A stretch of 13,531 bases of DNA. Origin: an uncultured Oscillibacter sp. Its GTDB lineage: Bacteria > Bacillota > Clostridia > Oscillospirales > Oscillospiraceae. The notes under the pieces are model-generated. The model worked only from the letters and a program-made list of their open reading frames with translations. It searched no databases and was not told the DNA's origin. Position numbers and translations under genes: made by a program. Of this stretch, positions 6,374 to 13,481 are shown in pieces. The stretch is from positions 1 through 13,531 of the forward strand of contig UQMC01000049.1 of the NCBI GenBank assembly GCA_900542115.1, given 5' to 3'. How positions within the stretch are numbered: the first letter of the stretch is position 1; each line of letters begins with the position of its first letter.

Positions 6374-7504
6374 ATGACAAAAATTGATATTGTCTCCGGC
6401 TTCCTCGGTGCCGGCAAGACCACGCTCATCAAAAAGCTGCTGGCGGAGGCCTACAAGGGCGAAAAGCTGGTGCTCATCGAAAACGAATTCGGCGAGATCA
6501 ACATTGACGGCGGCTTCTTAAAGGAATCCGGCATCCAGATCTCCGAAATGTCCGCCGGGTGCATCTGCTGCTCTCTGGTGGGCGATTTCAACAAGGCTTT
6601 GAAGGACGTGGAGGCTCAGTTCCACCCCGACCGCATCCTCATTGAGCCCTCCGGCGTGGGCAAGCTCAGCGACGTGATCGTGGCGGTGGAGAACACCGTA
6701 AAGGACGTTCCCGAGATGAAGCTCAACAGCTTCGTCACCGTGGCAGACGCCACCAAGGTAAAGGTCTATATGAAGAACTTCGGTGAGTTCTACAACAACC
6801 AGATCGAGGCCGCCGGCACTATCATCCTCTCCCGGACTCAGAAGATGACGCAGGAGAAGCTGGAGGCCGCCGTGTCCATGCTCCGGGAGAAAAACGCCGA
6901 TGCCGCCATTATCACTACCCCCTGGGATGAGCTGGACGGCAAGGCCATCCTCTCCGCCATCGAAAAGGTCTCTCTGGCCGACGAACTGCTGGAGAAGATG
7001 CGGGCGGAACATGAGGCCGACGAGCACGAGCACCATCACCATCATCATGACGGCGAGGAGTGCGACGATCCCAACTGCTCCTGCCACCATCATCATGACG
7101 ATGATGACGATGACGAGTATGACCATCACCACGAGCACCATGACCATGACGAGCACGAGCATCATCATGACCACGGCGAGTGCGATGACCCCAACTGCTC
7201 CTGCCATGACCATCACCATCATCACCACGCCGATGAGGTGTTCACCTCCTGGGGTAAGGAAACACCCAAGGTGTATACGCAGGCGGATATCGACCGCATC
7301 CTCACCGCGCTGGATTCCGGCGAGTACGGCGCCATTCTCCGTGCCAAGGGCATTGTGAACGGCACGGACGGTGCGTGGATCGAGTTCGACTATGTGCCGG
7401 AGGAGCATGAGATTCGCGTCGGTCATCCCGACTATACCGGCCGCCTGTGCGTCATCGGTTCTGATTTGAAGGAGGAAAAGCTGGCAGAGCTGTTCGGCCT
7501 GTAA
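6374..7504 (+). CDS. CobW/COG0523-family GTPase with His/Asp/Cys-rich metal-binding insert
   Basis: This 376-residue SIMIBI-class GTPase belongs to the CobW/P47K/ZNG1 group, whose members act as metal chaperones or insertases. Motifs are Walker A GFLGAGKTT (9-17), the metal-binding CxCC in GCICC (62-66), ILIEPSG as switch/Walker B (88-94), and a CobW C-terminal domain at about 295-376. Where NKxD is expected there is SRTQ (153-156), so the guanine-recognition motif is non-standard. Residues 213-286 are a hydrophilic linker packed with His, Asp and Glu, containing two copies of ECDDPNCSCH 40 residues apart. This is a probable zinc, nickel or cobalt store or delivery site. AAAGGA lies 8 bases before the start. 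Only 12 bases separate it from the second GTPase, so the two are co-transcribed. The metal and client are not deducible here. Confidence 0.88.
   Translation: MTKIDIVSGFLGAGKTTLIKKLLAEAYKGEKLVLIENEFGEINIDGGFLKESGIQISEMSAGCICCSLVGDFNKALKDVEAQFHPDRILIEPSGVGKLSDVIVAVENTVKDVPEMKLNSFVTVADATKVKVYMKNFGEFYNNQIEAAGTIILSRTQKMTQEKLEAAVSMLREKNADAAIITTPWDELDGKAILSAIEKVSLADELLEKMRAEHEADEHEHHHHHHDGEECDDPNCSCHHHHDDDDDDEYDHHHEHHDHDEHEHHHDHGECDDPNCSCHDHHHHHHADEVFTSWGKETPKVYTQADIDRILTALDSGEYGAILRAKGIVNGTDGAWIEFDYVPEEHEIRVGHPDYTGRLCVIGSDLKEEKLAELFGL
7010..7231 (+). repeat. Low-complexity His-codon tract with a duplicated Cys motif
   Basis: This part of the GTPase gene is built of CAC/CAT, GAC/GAT and GAG codons. 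The codons for CDDPNCSC occur at 7061-7084 and again at 7181-7204, a 120-base period, with synonymous differences between copies. That suggests an old internal duplication preserved at protein level. The tract also opens spurious frames on both strands. Confidence 0.75.
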
Positions 7505-7516
7505 GCGAAAATTTTC

Positions 7517-8449
7517 ATGGCTGATATTCCTGTATATCTCATCGCCGGCTTTCTGGACGGCGGCAAAACTGAATTTATCAACGGCATTTTAGAGGATGGC
7601 TTCGCCCGGGAGGATAAAACGCTTCTCATCTGCTGCGAGGAAGGCGAACTGGAGTACGAGCAGAAGGCGCTGGACAACGTGACTGTTGTTACCGTGGACG
7701 AGGAGAGCGCCCTGACCTGCTCCCAATGCAAGGAGTGGGAAAAGCAGTACCAGCCCAAGCAGGTCCTGATCGAGTACAACGGTATGTGGTCCATGGAGCG
7801 GCTGTACCGGGAGGTGCTGCCCGCCAACTGGGTCCTCTATCAAGTGATGACCTTTGTGGACGCGGGGACCTTTGAGCCCTACGCAAAAAACATGGGTCAG
7901 ATCATGATGGAGAAGATCACCAACGCCGATCTGCTGGTGTTCAACCGCTGTACGGACGAGCTGAAGGCCGCCCTGCGGAAGCGGAATCTGCGGATGGTGA
8001 ACCGCCGTGCGGACATCTATCTGGAGGACAATAACGGCAACAGCGAGGACTACAACAACGGTGAGGTCTGTCCCTTTGACCTGAACCAAAAGGTCATTGA
8101 CATTCCGGACAACGATTACGGCGTGTGGTATGTGGACGTTATGGACTACCCCGACCGCTGGGCAGGCAAGACCGTTCACATGAAGCTGCTCATGTGCCAT
8201 TCCAAGAAGTACCCCGGCACCCATTGCCCCGGCCGCTTTGCCATGGTCTGCTGCGAGGCAGATGTACAGTTCCTCGGTCTTGTGGCAAAGGGTATGGACC
8301 TTTCCAAGTACAAAAACCGGGACTGGGTAGAGGTGGAGGCCCGTATGGCCGTGGAAAACCACCCCGCCTACAAGGGCAAGGGCCCGGTCATGCACGTTAT
8401 GTCCATCAAGGCCTGCGAAAAGCCTGCCAACGAAGTTGTGAGCTTCTGA
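7517..8449 (+). CDS. CobW-like GTPase fused to a YcgQ/DUF1980-like C-terminal domain
   Basis: The N-terminal part of this 310-residue protein is a second CobW-like P-loop domain: Walker A GFLDGGKT (11-18), VLIEYNGMW (83-91) in the Walker B/switch position, and NRCTDE (143-148) resembling NKxD. It has CSQC (68-71) in place of CxCC and no His-rich insert. Residues from about 200 on do not look like the CobW C-terminal domain. Instead the RFAMVCCEADVQFLGL stretch (240-255) with the following WVEVEAR resembles the conserved RFxMxCCxAD core of YcgQ/TIGR03943 (DUF1980) proteins, partners of YcgR permeases. No permease gene is visible nearby. It begins 12 bases after the first GTPase with no recognisable ribosome site, suggesting translational coupling. 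The two GTPases probably work together in metal handling; the fusion call is from motif memory. Confidence 0.75.
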   Translation: MADIPVYLIAGFLDGGKTEFINGILEDGFAREDKTLLICCEEGELEYEQKALDNVTVVTVDEESALTCSQCKEWEKQYQPKQVLIEYNGMWSMERLYREVLPANWVLYQVMTFVDAGTFEPYAKNMGQIMMEKITNADLLVFNRCTDELKAALRKRNLRMVNRRADIYLEDNNGNSEDYNNGEVCPFDLNQKVIDIPDNDYGVWYVDVMDYPDRWAGKTVHMKLLMCHSKKYPGTHCPGRFAMVCCEADVQFLGLVAKGMDLSKYKNRDWVEVEARMAVENHPAYKGKGPVMHVMSIKACEKPANEVVSF

Positions 8450-8463
8450 CCTACTGATATTCA

Positions 8464-8506
8464 AAAAGCACGTTTCCTTTTGACGAGGAAACGTGCTTTT
8501 CTTCTT
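8464..8506. terminator. Strong terminator after the GTPase pair
   Basis: AAAAGCACGTTTCCT (8464-8478) pairs perfectly with AGGAAACGTGCTTTT (8486-8500) around a seven-base loop, with T-rich sequence following. The leading A-run would also serve as a T-run on the other strand, so it could work in both directions. Confidence 0.9.
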
Positions 8507-8541
8507 GCATGCGCTTCTTATATTTGTCACCGTGCAAGTCA

Positions 8542-8578
8542 TTGGCAAATCGGCTGCGTTTTCAATACGATTCGTATT
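8542..8578 (+). promoter_or_regulatory. Candidate promoter with a 15-bp palindrome over its -10 box
   Basis: AATACGATTCGTATT (8564-8578) is a perfect palindrome with seven-base arms and one central base, the 7-1-7 layout typical of Fur-family operators. Its half-site order does not match the known Fur, Zur or PerR consensus. It overlaps TACGAT (8566-8571), which pairs as a -10 with TTGGCA (8542-8547), 18 bases upstream. It could be a regulated distal promoter for the LtaS-like gene. It is also just downstream of the metal-GTPase terminator, though termination makes a link to those genes unlikely. Confidence 0.35.
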
Positions 8579-8610
8579 TTTGCTTTTAAATCGACATTTT
8601 GTATTGTAAT

Positions 8611-8675
8611 TCCGCAAGATTTTTTCGGGAATGCCGGTTTTCTCTCCGCTTCGCAAAGCTCGCAAAATTTCGGGA
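8611..8675 (+). repeat. Imperfect direct repeat upstream of the LtaS-like gene
   Basis: TTTCGGGAAT occurs at 8623-8632 and 8666-8675, each preceded by CGCAA plus an A/T run, giving two imperfect copies 43 bases apart. Several further GCAAA motifs follow up to the -35 box. They could be activator sites or chance in AT-rich intergenic DNA. Confidence 0.35.
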
Positions 8676-8677
8676 AT

Positions 8678-8707
8678 ACTTGCAAATTCCTGGCAAATCC
8701 ATATAAT
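8678..8707 (+). promoter_or_regulatory. Sigma-A promoter of the LtaS-like gene
   Basis: TTGCAA (8678-8683) and a perfect TATAAT (8702-8707) are 18 bases apart. Transcription would start near 8714, leaving only about eight bases before ATG 8722. That affects the choice of start codon for the downstream gene. Confidence 0.65.
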
Positions 8708-8721
8708 AGAGGTATTCTGGT

Positions 8722-10698
8722 ATGAAAGGACTTTACGTTTTGAAAGAAAAGCGGATCTATAAAAGAGAATTGCCCCTCTGGGGGAGTCTGCTGGCCGCCG
8801 TTTTGCTGGCAGGCTGTATCACTTTACTGGCCCTGTGGTGCCAGCCCAACGCTCTACGGACTGTGCTGGCCGTGTTCAAGGCCCAGCCCCTGCTGATCGT
8901 TTTGAACGCCCTGCCCATCGGACTTTTGCTGCTGGCCTTCGCCTTCCTGTTTCGGAATATCTTTTACAGCGGAGCGCTGGTGAATTTTTTCGTCTGCGCG
9001 CTGTCCCTTGCCAACCGGGTCAAAATTGAGGTCCGGGACGGGCCGGTGTTCCCCCGGGACTTCTCCCTTCTGCGGGAGGTAGGCAGCGCCATCCAGTCCT
9101 TCGACATCCGCTATCCGGTGAAGGCCATCGCCGTGGTGGTGCTGACCACCGCGCTGCTCGTGGGCCTTGGCGTGCTGTTCCCCAGCCACCCGGTGTCCTT
9201 TGCCGCCCTGAAGGCCAAGCTGACAAAGCGGGACGCCGCGGCCGCGTTCCCCGGCCGCTGCTGGCCGGAACGGATCGTGGGCGCAGTCCTCAGCTTCGGC
9301 GTGTTGACCGCCCTGATCTTCACGGTGTACGCCAGCAATGACCTCTATAATTCCTTCCGCGTCAGCAATGCCTACTATGTCCCCGCCGTGTTCAACGAGC
9401 TGGGCTTTCCGTACTGCTTCTGCCACCAGTTCACCACCTATCCCGTGGATAAGCCGGAGGGCTTTTCCAAGTCCGAGGCCGCTGGGTGGGAGACCGGGGA
9501 GCAGTCGGGGCTCGGTAAGGACGTCAACATTATCATGGTCATGAACGAGGCATTTTCCGACATCACCGATGGCTCCATGTTCAATTGGGCGGAGGGGGAT
9601 GACCCCCTGCCCAACCTCCACGCCTTGCAGAATGACCCCCACGCCCTCACCGGTCACATTGTTGTTCCGGGCTTTGCCGGCGGCACGGCCAATACGGAGT
9701 TCGACGTACTGACCGGGATGCAGACCAACGCCCTGTCGGATACCACCACCTCCGCTATGCGGGTTATCAACCGCAATCTGGACAGCCTGTTTCGGGTGTT
9801 TGACGCCGATGGCTACCGCACCTCCTTCTATCACCCCGGCGATGCGTGGTTCTATAACCGGGAAAATGTTTACCGCTGGCTGGGCGCGGAGCACGAGGTA
9901 TTTGCCAAGGACATGAAAGATTTGGAATACAAGGGCCGCTGGGTCACGGATGACTACATGGCGGGGCTGATCGAGGAAGAATTTGAAACGGCGGTCAGCG
10001 AGGGCCGTCCCCTGTTCAACTACACCACCACCATCCAGAACCACATGAGCTACACCGCCGACAAGTACGGCGAGGGACACACCTTTGCTCCTGTTTCCGT
10101 AACGGCGGACATTTCTGATGAAACCCGCACCATGCTGGAGGTCTATACCGAGGGCGTCCGGGACGCAGATGCCATGCTGGGCCGCCTGACCGCGTATTTC
10201 GCGGAGCGCAGTGAGCCGGTGGTACTGGTATTTTACGGAGACCATCTGCCCTATCTGGGGGATAACCAGAAAGGCTATGCCGAGCTTGGCTCTGAGGTGG
10301 CCATTGCCGAAAATGACCGGACGGATATCCTCTGCTCCTACAAGACGCCCTATGTGATATGGACTAACGCTGCCGCTGCCGATGCTCTGGACTGGGAGGC
10401 CGCCGCAAAGCAGCTGGTACTGCCGGAGGACGGTACCGTATCCGCCGCGTTCCTTGGCAGCGTTCTGCTGGACCTCACCGACCGCGCCGGGGAAAGCCCG
10501 TGGTTCGATTTCCTTTCCTCTGTGCGGCGGCTGGTGCCTGTGGTGCAGAAGAAGATCTATATCCTCACCGATGGTGAGCTCATCGCCAACCGCGACCTAC
10601 TCGAGCGGACGGACGAGACCGCCGCCGCGCTGAAGGCTGCTATCCGTAAATGGCGCTGCTGGAGCTATTACAAGCTGAAATATGCGGAGGTAGGATAG
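8722..10698 (+). CDS. LtaS-like membrane phosphoglycerol transferase/sulfatase
   Basis: This 658-residue protein is a lipoteichoic-acid-synthase-like enzyme of the alkaline phosphatase/sulfatase superfamily, moving phosphoglycerol groups from membrane lipid to a surface glycopolymer. About five membrane helices lie in residues 18-205, followed by an extracellular catalytic domain. Key residues are E276 in VMNEAFSD, the likely nucleophile T322 in GGTANTEF (aligned with Thr300 of S. aureus LtaS), NHMSY (440-444), and YGDHLP (505-510) with metal ligands D507 and H508. The start is ambiguous. ATG 8722 would follow the predicted transcription start by only eight bases. TTG 8740, in frame, has AAAGGA nine bases before it and would give a protein six residues shorter. 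The gene stands alone between two terminators. The true acceptor polymer is unknown. Confidence 0.88.
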   Translation: MKGLYVLKEKRIYKRELPLWGSLLAAVLLAGCITLLALWCQPNALRTVLAVFKAQPLLIVLNALPIGLLLLAFAFLFRNIFYSGALVNFFVCALSLANRVKIEVRDGPVFPRDFSLLREVGSAIQSFDIRYPVKAIAVVVLTTALLVGLGVLFPSHPVSFAALKAKLTKRDAAAAFPGRCWPERIVGAVLSFGVLTALIFTVYASNDLYNSFRVSNAYYVPAVFNELGFPYCFCHQFTTYPVDKPEGFSKSEAAGWETGEQSGLGKDVNIIMVMNEAFSDITDGSMFNWAEGDDPLPNLHALQNDPHALTGHIVVPGFAGGTANTEFDVLTGMQTNALSDTTTSAMRVINRNLDSLFRVFDADGYRTSFYHPGDAWFYNRENVYRWLGAEHEVFAKDMKDLEYKGRWVTDDYMAGLIEEEFETAVSEGRPLFNYTTTIQNHMSYTADKYGEGHTFAPVSVTADISDETRTMLEVYTEGVRDADAMLGRLTAYFAERSEPVVLVFYGDHLPYLGDNQKGYAELGSEVAIAENDRTDILCSYKTPYVIWTNAAAADALDWEAAAKQLVLPEDGTVSAAFLGSVLLDLTDRAGESPWFDFLSSVRRLVPVVQKKIYILTDGELIANRDLLERTDETAAALKAAIRKWRCWSYYKLKYAEVG

Positions 10699-10720
10699 CC
10701 ACTAAAGCAAAACAAAAAAA

Positions 10721-10756
10721 CAGCCCGAGGACACATCCTCCGGGCTGCTTTTATTT
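10721..10756. terminator. Bidirectional terminator between convergent genes
   Basis: CAGCCCGAGGA (10721-10731) pairs with TCCTCCGGGCTG (10736-10747) around CACA with one bulged C. It is followed by CTTTTATTT on the + strand and preceded by AAAAAAA, which is the T-run on the - strand. It serves both the LtaS-like gene and the leftward zinc-ribbon gene whose stop is at 10758. Confidence 0.9.
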
Positions 10757-10757
10757 G

Positions 10758-11183
10758 TCAGGTTTTCGCTTCGATCTTCGCACCGCATTTGGGGCAGGTG
10801 ATGACGATTTTTCCCTTTCCCACCGGCACGCGGCACACGGCGCCGCATTTGCAGGTAAAGTATTTATGCTCCTTGTCCGCCCGGCGGGCCTTGGCCCCGG
10901 CAGCGCTGTTCCGGGTTTTCCAGACCCAGCTCATGAATTTCTGGTTTTCCTCCCGCCGCTTCGGCAGGTTTTTGGAAAACATCCGGAACAGCAGATATAC
11001 CGCCATCACTGTGATCAGCAGATCAAATATCCGGCTCAGCACTATGGACCGGGTCACAATGACCAGAAGCGCCCGCAGAATACATAGCGCTAAATAGGCC
11101 CACAGGAGCGTTCGGTTCATCTGATCCATTCCGTTGCGGCCATACATGAACCGCGCCACCGCGCATCTGAATTTATAAAACAT
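10758..11183 (-). CDS. Small membrane protein with C-terminal zinc ribbon, function unknown
   Basis: This is a 141-residue conserved-looking hypothetical protein. A short basic N-terminus with RFMYGRNGMDQMN (11-23) leads into two hydrophobic helices (about 26-44 and 51-68). A basic cytoplasmic stretch follows, then a compact cysteine domain with C111, C113, C117, C130 and C133 around RVPVGKGKIVITCPKCG, which should bind zinc. I recall similar proteins in gut clostridia but no function. The start at 11183 is chosen because an AGAGG site lies about 10 bases upstream. The in-frame ATG at 11204 has no ribosome site and would add only MKRGSRY. It converges on the LtaS-like gene and is divergent from htpG. 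A regulatory or scaffold role in the envelope is possible, but nothing in the sequence proves it. Confidence 0.75.
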   Translation of the reverse strand: MFYKFRCAVARFMYGRNGMDQMNRTLLWAYLALCILRALLVIVTRSIVLSRIFDLLITVMAVYLLFRMFSKNLPKRREENQKFMSWVWKTRNSAAGAKARRADKEHKYFTCKCGAVCRVPVGKGKIVITCPKCGAKIEAKT

Positions 11184-11239
11184 ATATCTGCTGCCTCTTT
11201 TCATCGGCGCGGAGCGGCGCCGTATCTCGTTACCACTGT

Positions 11240-11268
11240 ATTTTAGCGGATAGGTCAGAGAAAGGCAA
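11240..11268 (-). promoter_or_regulatory. Promoter of the zinc-ribbon membrane protein gene
   Basis: On the - strand, TTGCCT (11268-11263) and TAAAAT (11245-11240) are 17 bases apart. The start of transcription would fall near 11233, about 50 bases before the chosen ATG. Confidence 0.55.
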
Positions 11269-11299
11269 CGGTTTGACTGTGAAGTTTACAAAAAAGTAA

Positions 11300-11327
11300 T
11301 TTCTTTCTTCGCTGTCCGTGCTACAAT
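11300..11327 (+). promoter_or_regulatory. Probable promoter of htpG
   Basis: TACAAT (11322-11327) is a good -10 box, with a weak TTTCTT (11300-11305) 16 bases upstream. An alternative is TTGACT (11273-11278) with TAATTT (11297-11302). There is no CIRCE palindrome (TTAGCACTC-N9-GAGTGCTAA), so direct HrcA control is not evident. Confidence 0.4.
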
Positions 11328-11366
11328 ATACTCGATATTAAAATACACAAAGGAAGTGTTCTGTTC

Positions 11367-13250
11367 ATGGCAAAGAAACAGTTCAAGGCGGAGTCCAAGC
11401 GTCTGCTGGACTTGATGATCAACTCCATTTATACCCATAAGGAGATTTTTCTCCGGGAGATTCTCTCCAACGCCAGCGATGCCTGCGACAAGCTGTGCTA
11501 CCAGGCCCTGACGGATGACAGCGTGAAGCTGACCCGGAAGGATTTCAAAATTGACCTGTCCGTAAATAAAGAAGGCCGTACCATTACCGTTACGGATAAC
11601 GGCATCGGCATGGACAAGGAGGATCTGGAGAACAATCTGGGCGTCATCGCCTCCTCCGGTTCCTACAAGTTCAAGCAGGAGGTGGGAGATGACACCAAGG
11701 ACACCGACGTGATCGGCCAGTTCGGCGTGGGCTTCTACTCCGCCTTCATGGTCTGCGATCAGGTGACGGTCCGTACCCGGAAGTTCGGCAGCGACACCGC
11801 TTATCAGTGGCAGTCCTCCGGCGCGGATGGCTACACCATTACAGAGTGTGATAAGTCCGATGTCGGTACCGAGGTCATCATGCACCTGAAGGATGATACC
11901 GAGGATGCGCATTACAGTGAATTTCTGGAGGAATGGAAGCTCCGGGAACTGGTAAAGAAGTATTCCGACTACATCCGCTTCCCCATCCGCATGGCGGTCA
12001 CGAAAACGAAAAAGGTGGCCTCCTGCATGTCCGACAAGCCGGACGAGGTACCCTATGTGGAGATGGAGACCCTGAACTCCATGGTCCCCATCTGGCAGCG
12101 GAAAAAGGCCGACGTGAAGCCGGAGGAATATAACGAGTTCTATCGGGAGAAGTTCCACGATTTCGCGGACCCCCAGCGGGTCATCACCGTGTCCGCCGAG
12201 GGTGCCGTGACCTACAAGGCCTTGCTGTTCATCCCCGGCGCCACCCCCTTCGACTTCTACACCAAGGAATACGAAAAGGGCTTGCAGCTCTATTCCAGCG
12301 GCGTGCTCATCATGGACAAGTGCGCCGATCTGCTGCCGGAGCATTTCCGTTTTGTCCGCGGCGTGGTGGACTCTCCTGATTTGAGCCTGAACATCTCCCG
12401 TGAGCTTTTGCAGCATGACCGGCAGCTGAAGGTCATCGCCGGAAATCTGGAAAAGAAGATCAAGAGCGAGCTTGCCAAAATGCTGAAGGATGAGCGGGAG
12501 GCCTACGAGACCTTCTGGAAGAACTTCGGCCGCCAGTTGAAATACGGCGTGGTGGGCGATTACGGCGCGCACAAGGAGCTTTTGCAGGACCTGCTGCTGT
12601 TCTGGTCCTCCACGGAGAAGAAGCTGGTGACGCTGGATGAGTACGTCTCCCGGATGAAGGAGGATCAGAAGGTCATCTATTATGCCGCCGGCGACAGCGT
12701 GGACAAGATCGACCGACTGCCCCAGCTTGAGGCGCTGAAGGATCAGGGCATTGAGATTCTTTACTTCACCGAGGAGGTGGACGAGTTCGTGGCACAAACG
12801 CTGCGGACCTACAAGGATAAGGAGTTCCGCTCCGCTATGGATGGCGTAGCCGAGGCGAAGGACCAGGAAAAGGCCAAGGAGGCCGCGGACGCTCATGAGG
12901 ATGTATTCACTTTTGTCAAGGACACACTGGGAGACGCCGTGGCGGAGGTAAAGCCCTCTGCCCGCCTGAAGTCCCACCCGGTTTGCCTGAGCGCCGGTGA
13001 GGGCGTCAGCTTTGAGATGGAAAAATATTTTCAGGCCATGCAGCCGGACAGCGGCATCAAGGCCCAGCGGATTCTGGAGCTGAACACGGAGCATCCCGTT
13101 TTTGCCGCGCTGGAGAGCGCCGTTTCCGCCGACCCGGAAAAGGCAAAAAAGTACGCCAAGCTCCTGTACGATCAGGCGCTTCTTATTGCCGGTCTGCCGC
13201 TGGACGATCCCTCCGGCTATACCGATCTGGTGTGCGAGCTGATGAAGTAA
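11367..13250 (+). CDS. htpG: HtpG, bacterial Hsp90 chaperone
   Basis: This 627-residue ATP-dependent homodimeric chaperone assists late folding and protein remodelling in the cytoplasm; E. coli HtpG has 624 residues. The GHKL ATPase domain opens with THKEIFLREILSNASDAC (23-40), where E31 is the catalytic base and N35 should bind Mg-ATP. It continues with DNGIGM (77-82), GVIASSGS (92-99) and the lid-end motif IGQFGVGFYS (116-125). The middle domain has SLNISRELLQ, whose Arg should contact the ATP gamma-phosphate. The C-terminal dimerisation region is full length, ending CELMK. AGGAAG lies about ten bases before the start. The gene is monocistronic, with its own promoter and a strong terminator. 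There is no sign of truncation or frameshift. Confidence 0.97.
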   Translation: MAKKQFKAESKRLLDLMINSIYTHKEIFLREILSNASDACDKLCYQALTDDSVKLTRKDFKIDLSVNKEGRTITVTDNGIGMDKEDLENNLGVIASSGSYKFKQEVGDDTKDTDVIGQFGVGFYSAFMVCDQVTVRTRKFGSDTAYQWQSSGADGYTITECDKSDVGTEVIMHLKDDTEDAHYSEFLEEWKLRELVKKYSDYIRFPIRMAVTKTKKVASCMSDKPDEVPYVEMETLNSMVPIWQRKKADVKPEEYNEFYREKFHDFADPQRVITVSAEGAVTYKALLFIPGATPFDFYTKEYEKGLQLYSSGVLIMDKCADLLPEHFRFVRGVVDSPDLSLNISRELLQHDRQLKVIAGNLEKKIKSELAKMLKDEREAYETFWKNFGRQLKYGVVGDYGAHKELLQDLLLFWSSTEKKLVTLDEYVSRMKEDQKVIYYAAGDSVDKIDRLPQLEALKDQGIEILYFTEEVDEFVAQTLRTYKDKEFRSAMDGVAEAKDQEKAKEAADAHEDVFTFVKDTLGDAVAEVKPSARLKSHPVCLSAGEGVSFEMEKYFQAMQPDSGIKAQRILELNTEHPVFAALESAVSADPEKAKKYAKLLYDQALLIAGLPLDDPSGYTDLVCELMK

Positions 13251-13254
13251 CACC

Positions 13255-13297
13255 TTGTACCGTCTGCCGCAAACGCGGCAGGCGGTACAATTTTTTT
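13255..13297 (+). terminator. Terminator after htpG
   Basis: TTGTACCGTCTGCCGC (13255-13270) pairs with GCGGCAGGCGGTACAA (13275-13290) around AAAC, 16 pairs with one G-U, followed by TTTTTTT. It is a textbook intrinsic terminator five bases after the stop codon. Confidence 0.95.
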
Positions 13298-13380
13298 ATG
13301 GGAACTTTTTCCGGAGCACTTGCGTCTATACCGACAGATACCCTTAATTTCCCGAGTTATATTGACAGGAGGATGTTTCT

Positions 13381-13481
13381 ATGAAAAAATACTTCCGCAT
13401 CATGGCTTTGCTGGCCTGCACCGCCGCGCTGTGCGTCTCCGCACTGGCTGCCGGAACCGAAGCCCCCGCCGATCACGCCTA
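13381..13481 (+). CDS. Start of a secreted or lipoprotein gene, cut off by the contig end
   Basis: ATG 13381 follows a perfect AGGAGG by eight bases and opens MKKYFRIMALLACTAALCVS, then ALAAGTEAPADHA. This is a clear export signal: two lysines, a hydrophobic core, and either a signal-peptidase I site after ALA or, less typically, a lipobox around LLAC. Only 33 whole codons are genomic. The in-frame TAA at 13480-13482 is not real, because its last base is the first base of the sequencing adapter; the genomic reading frame is still open. The mature protein and its function cannot be told. Confidence 0.7.

Noticed and set aside
7018..7230. Repetitive tract considered as a CRISPR-like or satellite array
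   Set aside because: The repetition follows codons of a His-rich protein segment. There are no evenly spaced identical repeats with unique spacers.
6518..7426. Antisense frame with many Val/Met residues that looks like a membrane protein
   Set aside because: The hydrophobic run is simply the complement of His/Asp codons in the GTPase linker.
8854..10245. 463-codon antisense open frame
   Set aside because: It mirrors the LtaS-like gene, which has all catalytic motifs in order. The antisense product is rich in Gly, Val and His, as expected of a shadow frame.
11281..11366. CIRCE heat-shock operator before htpG
   Set aside because: No TTAGCACTC/GAGTGCTAA-type inverted repeat is present.
11286..13253. 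655-codon antisense open frame opposite htpG
   Set aside because: HtpG is unmistakable on the + strand. The reverse frame has no recognisable domain.
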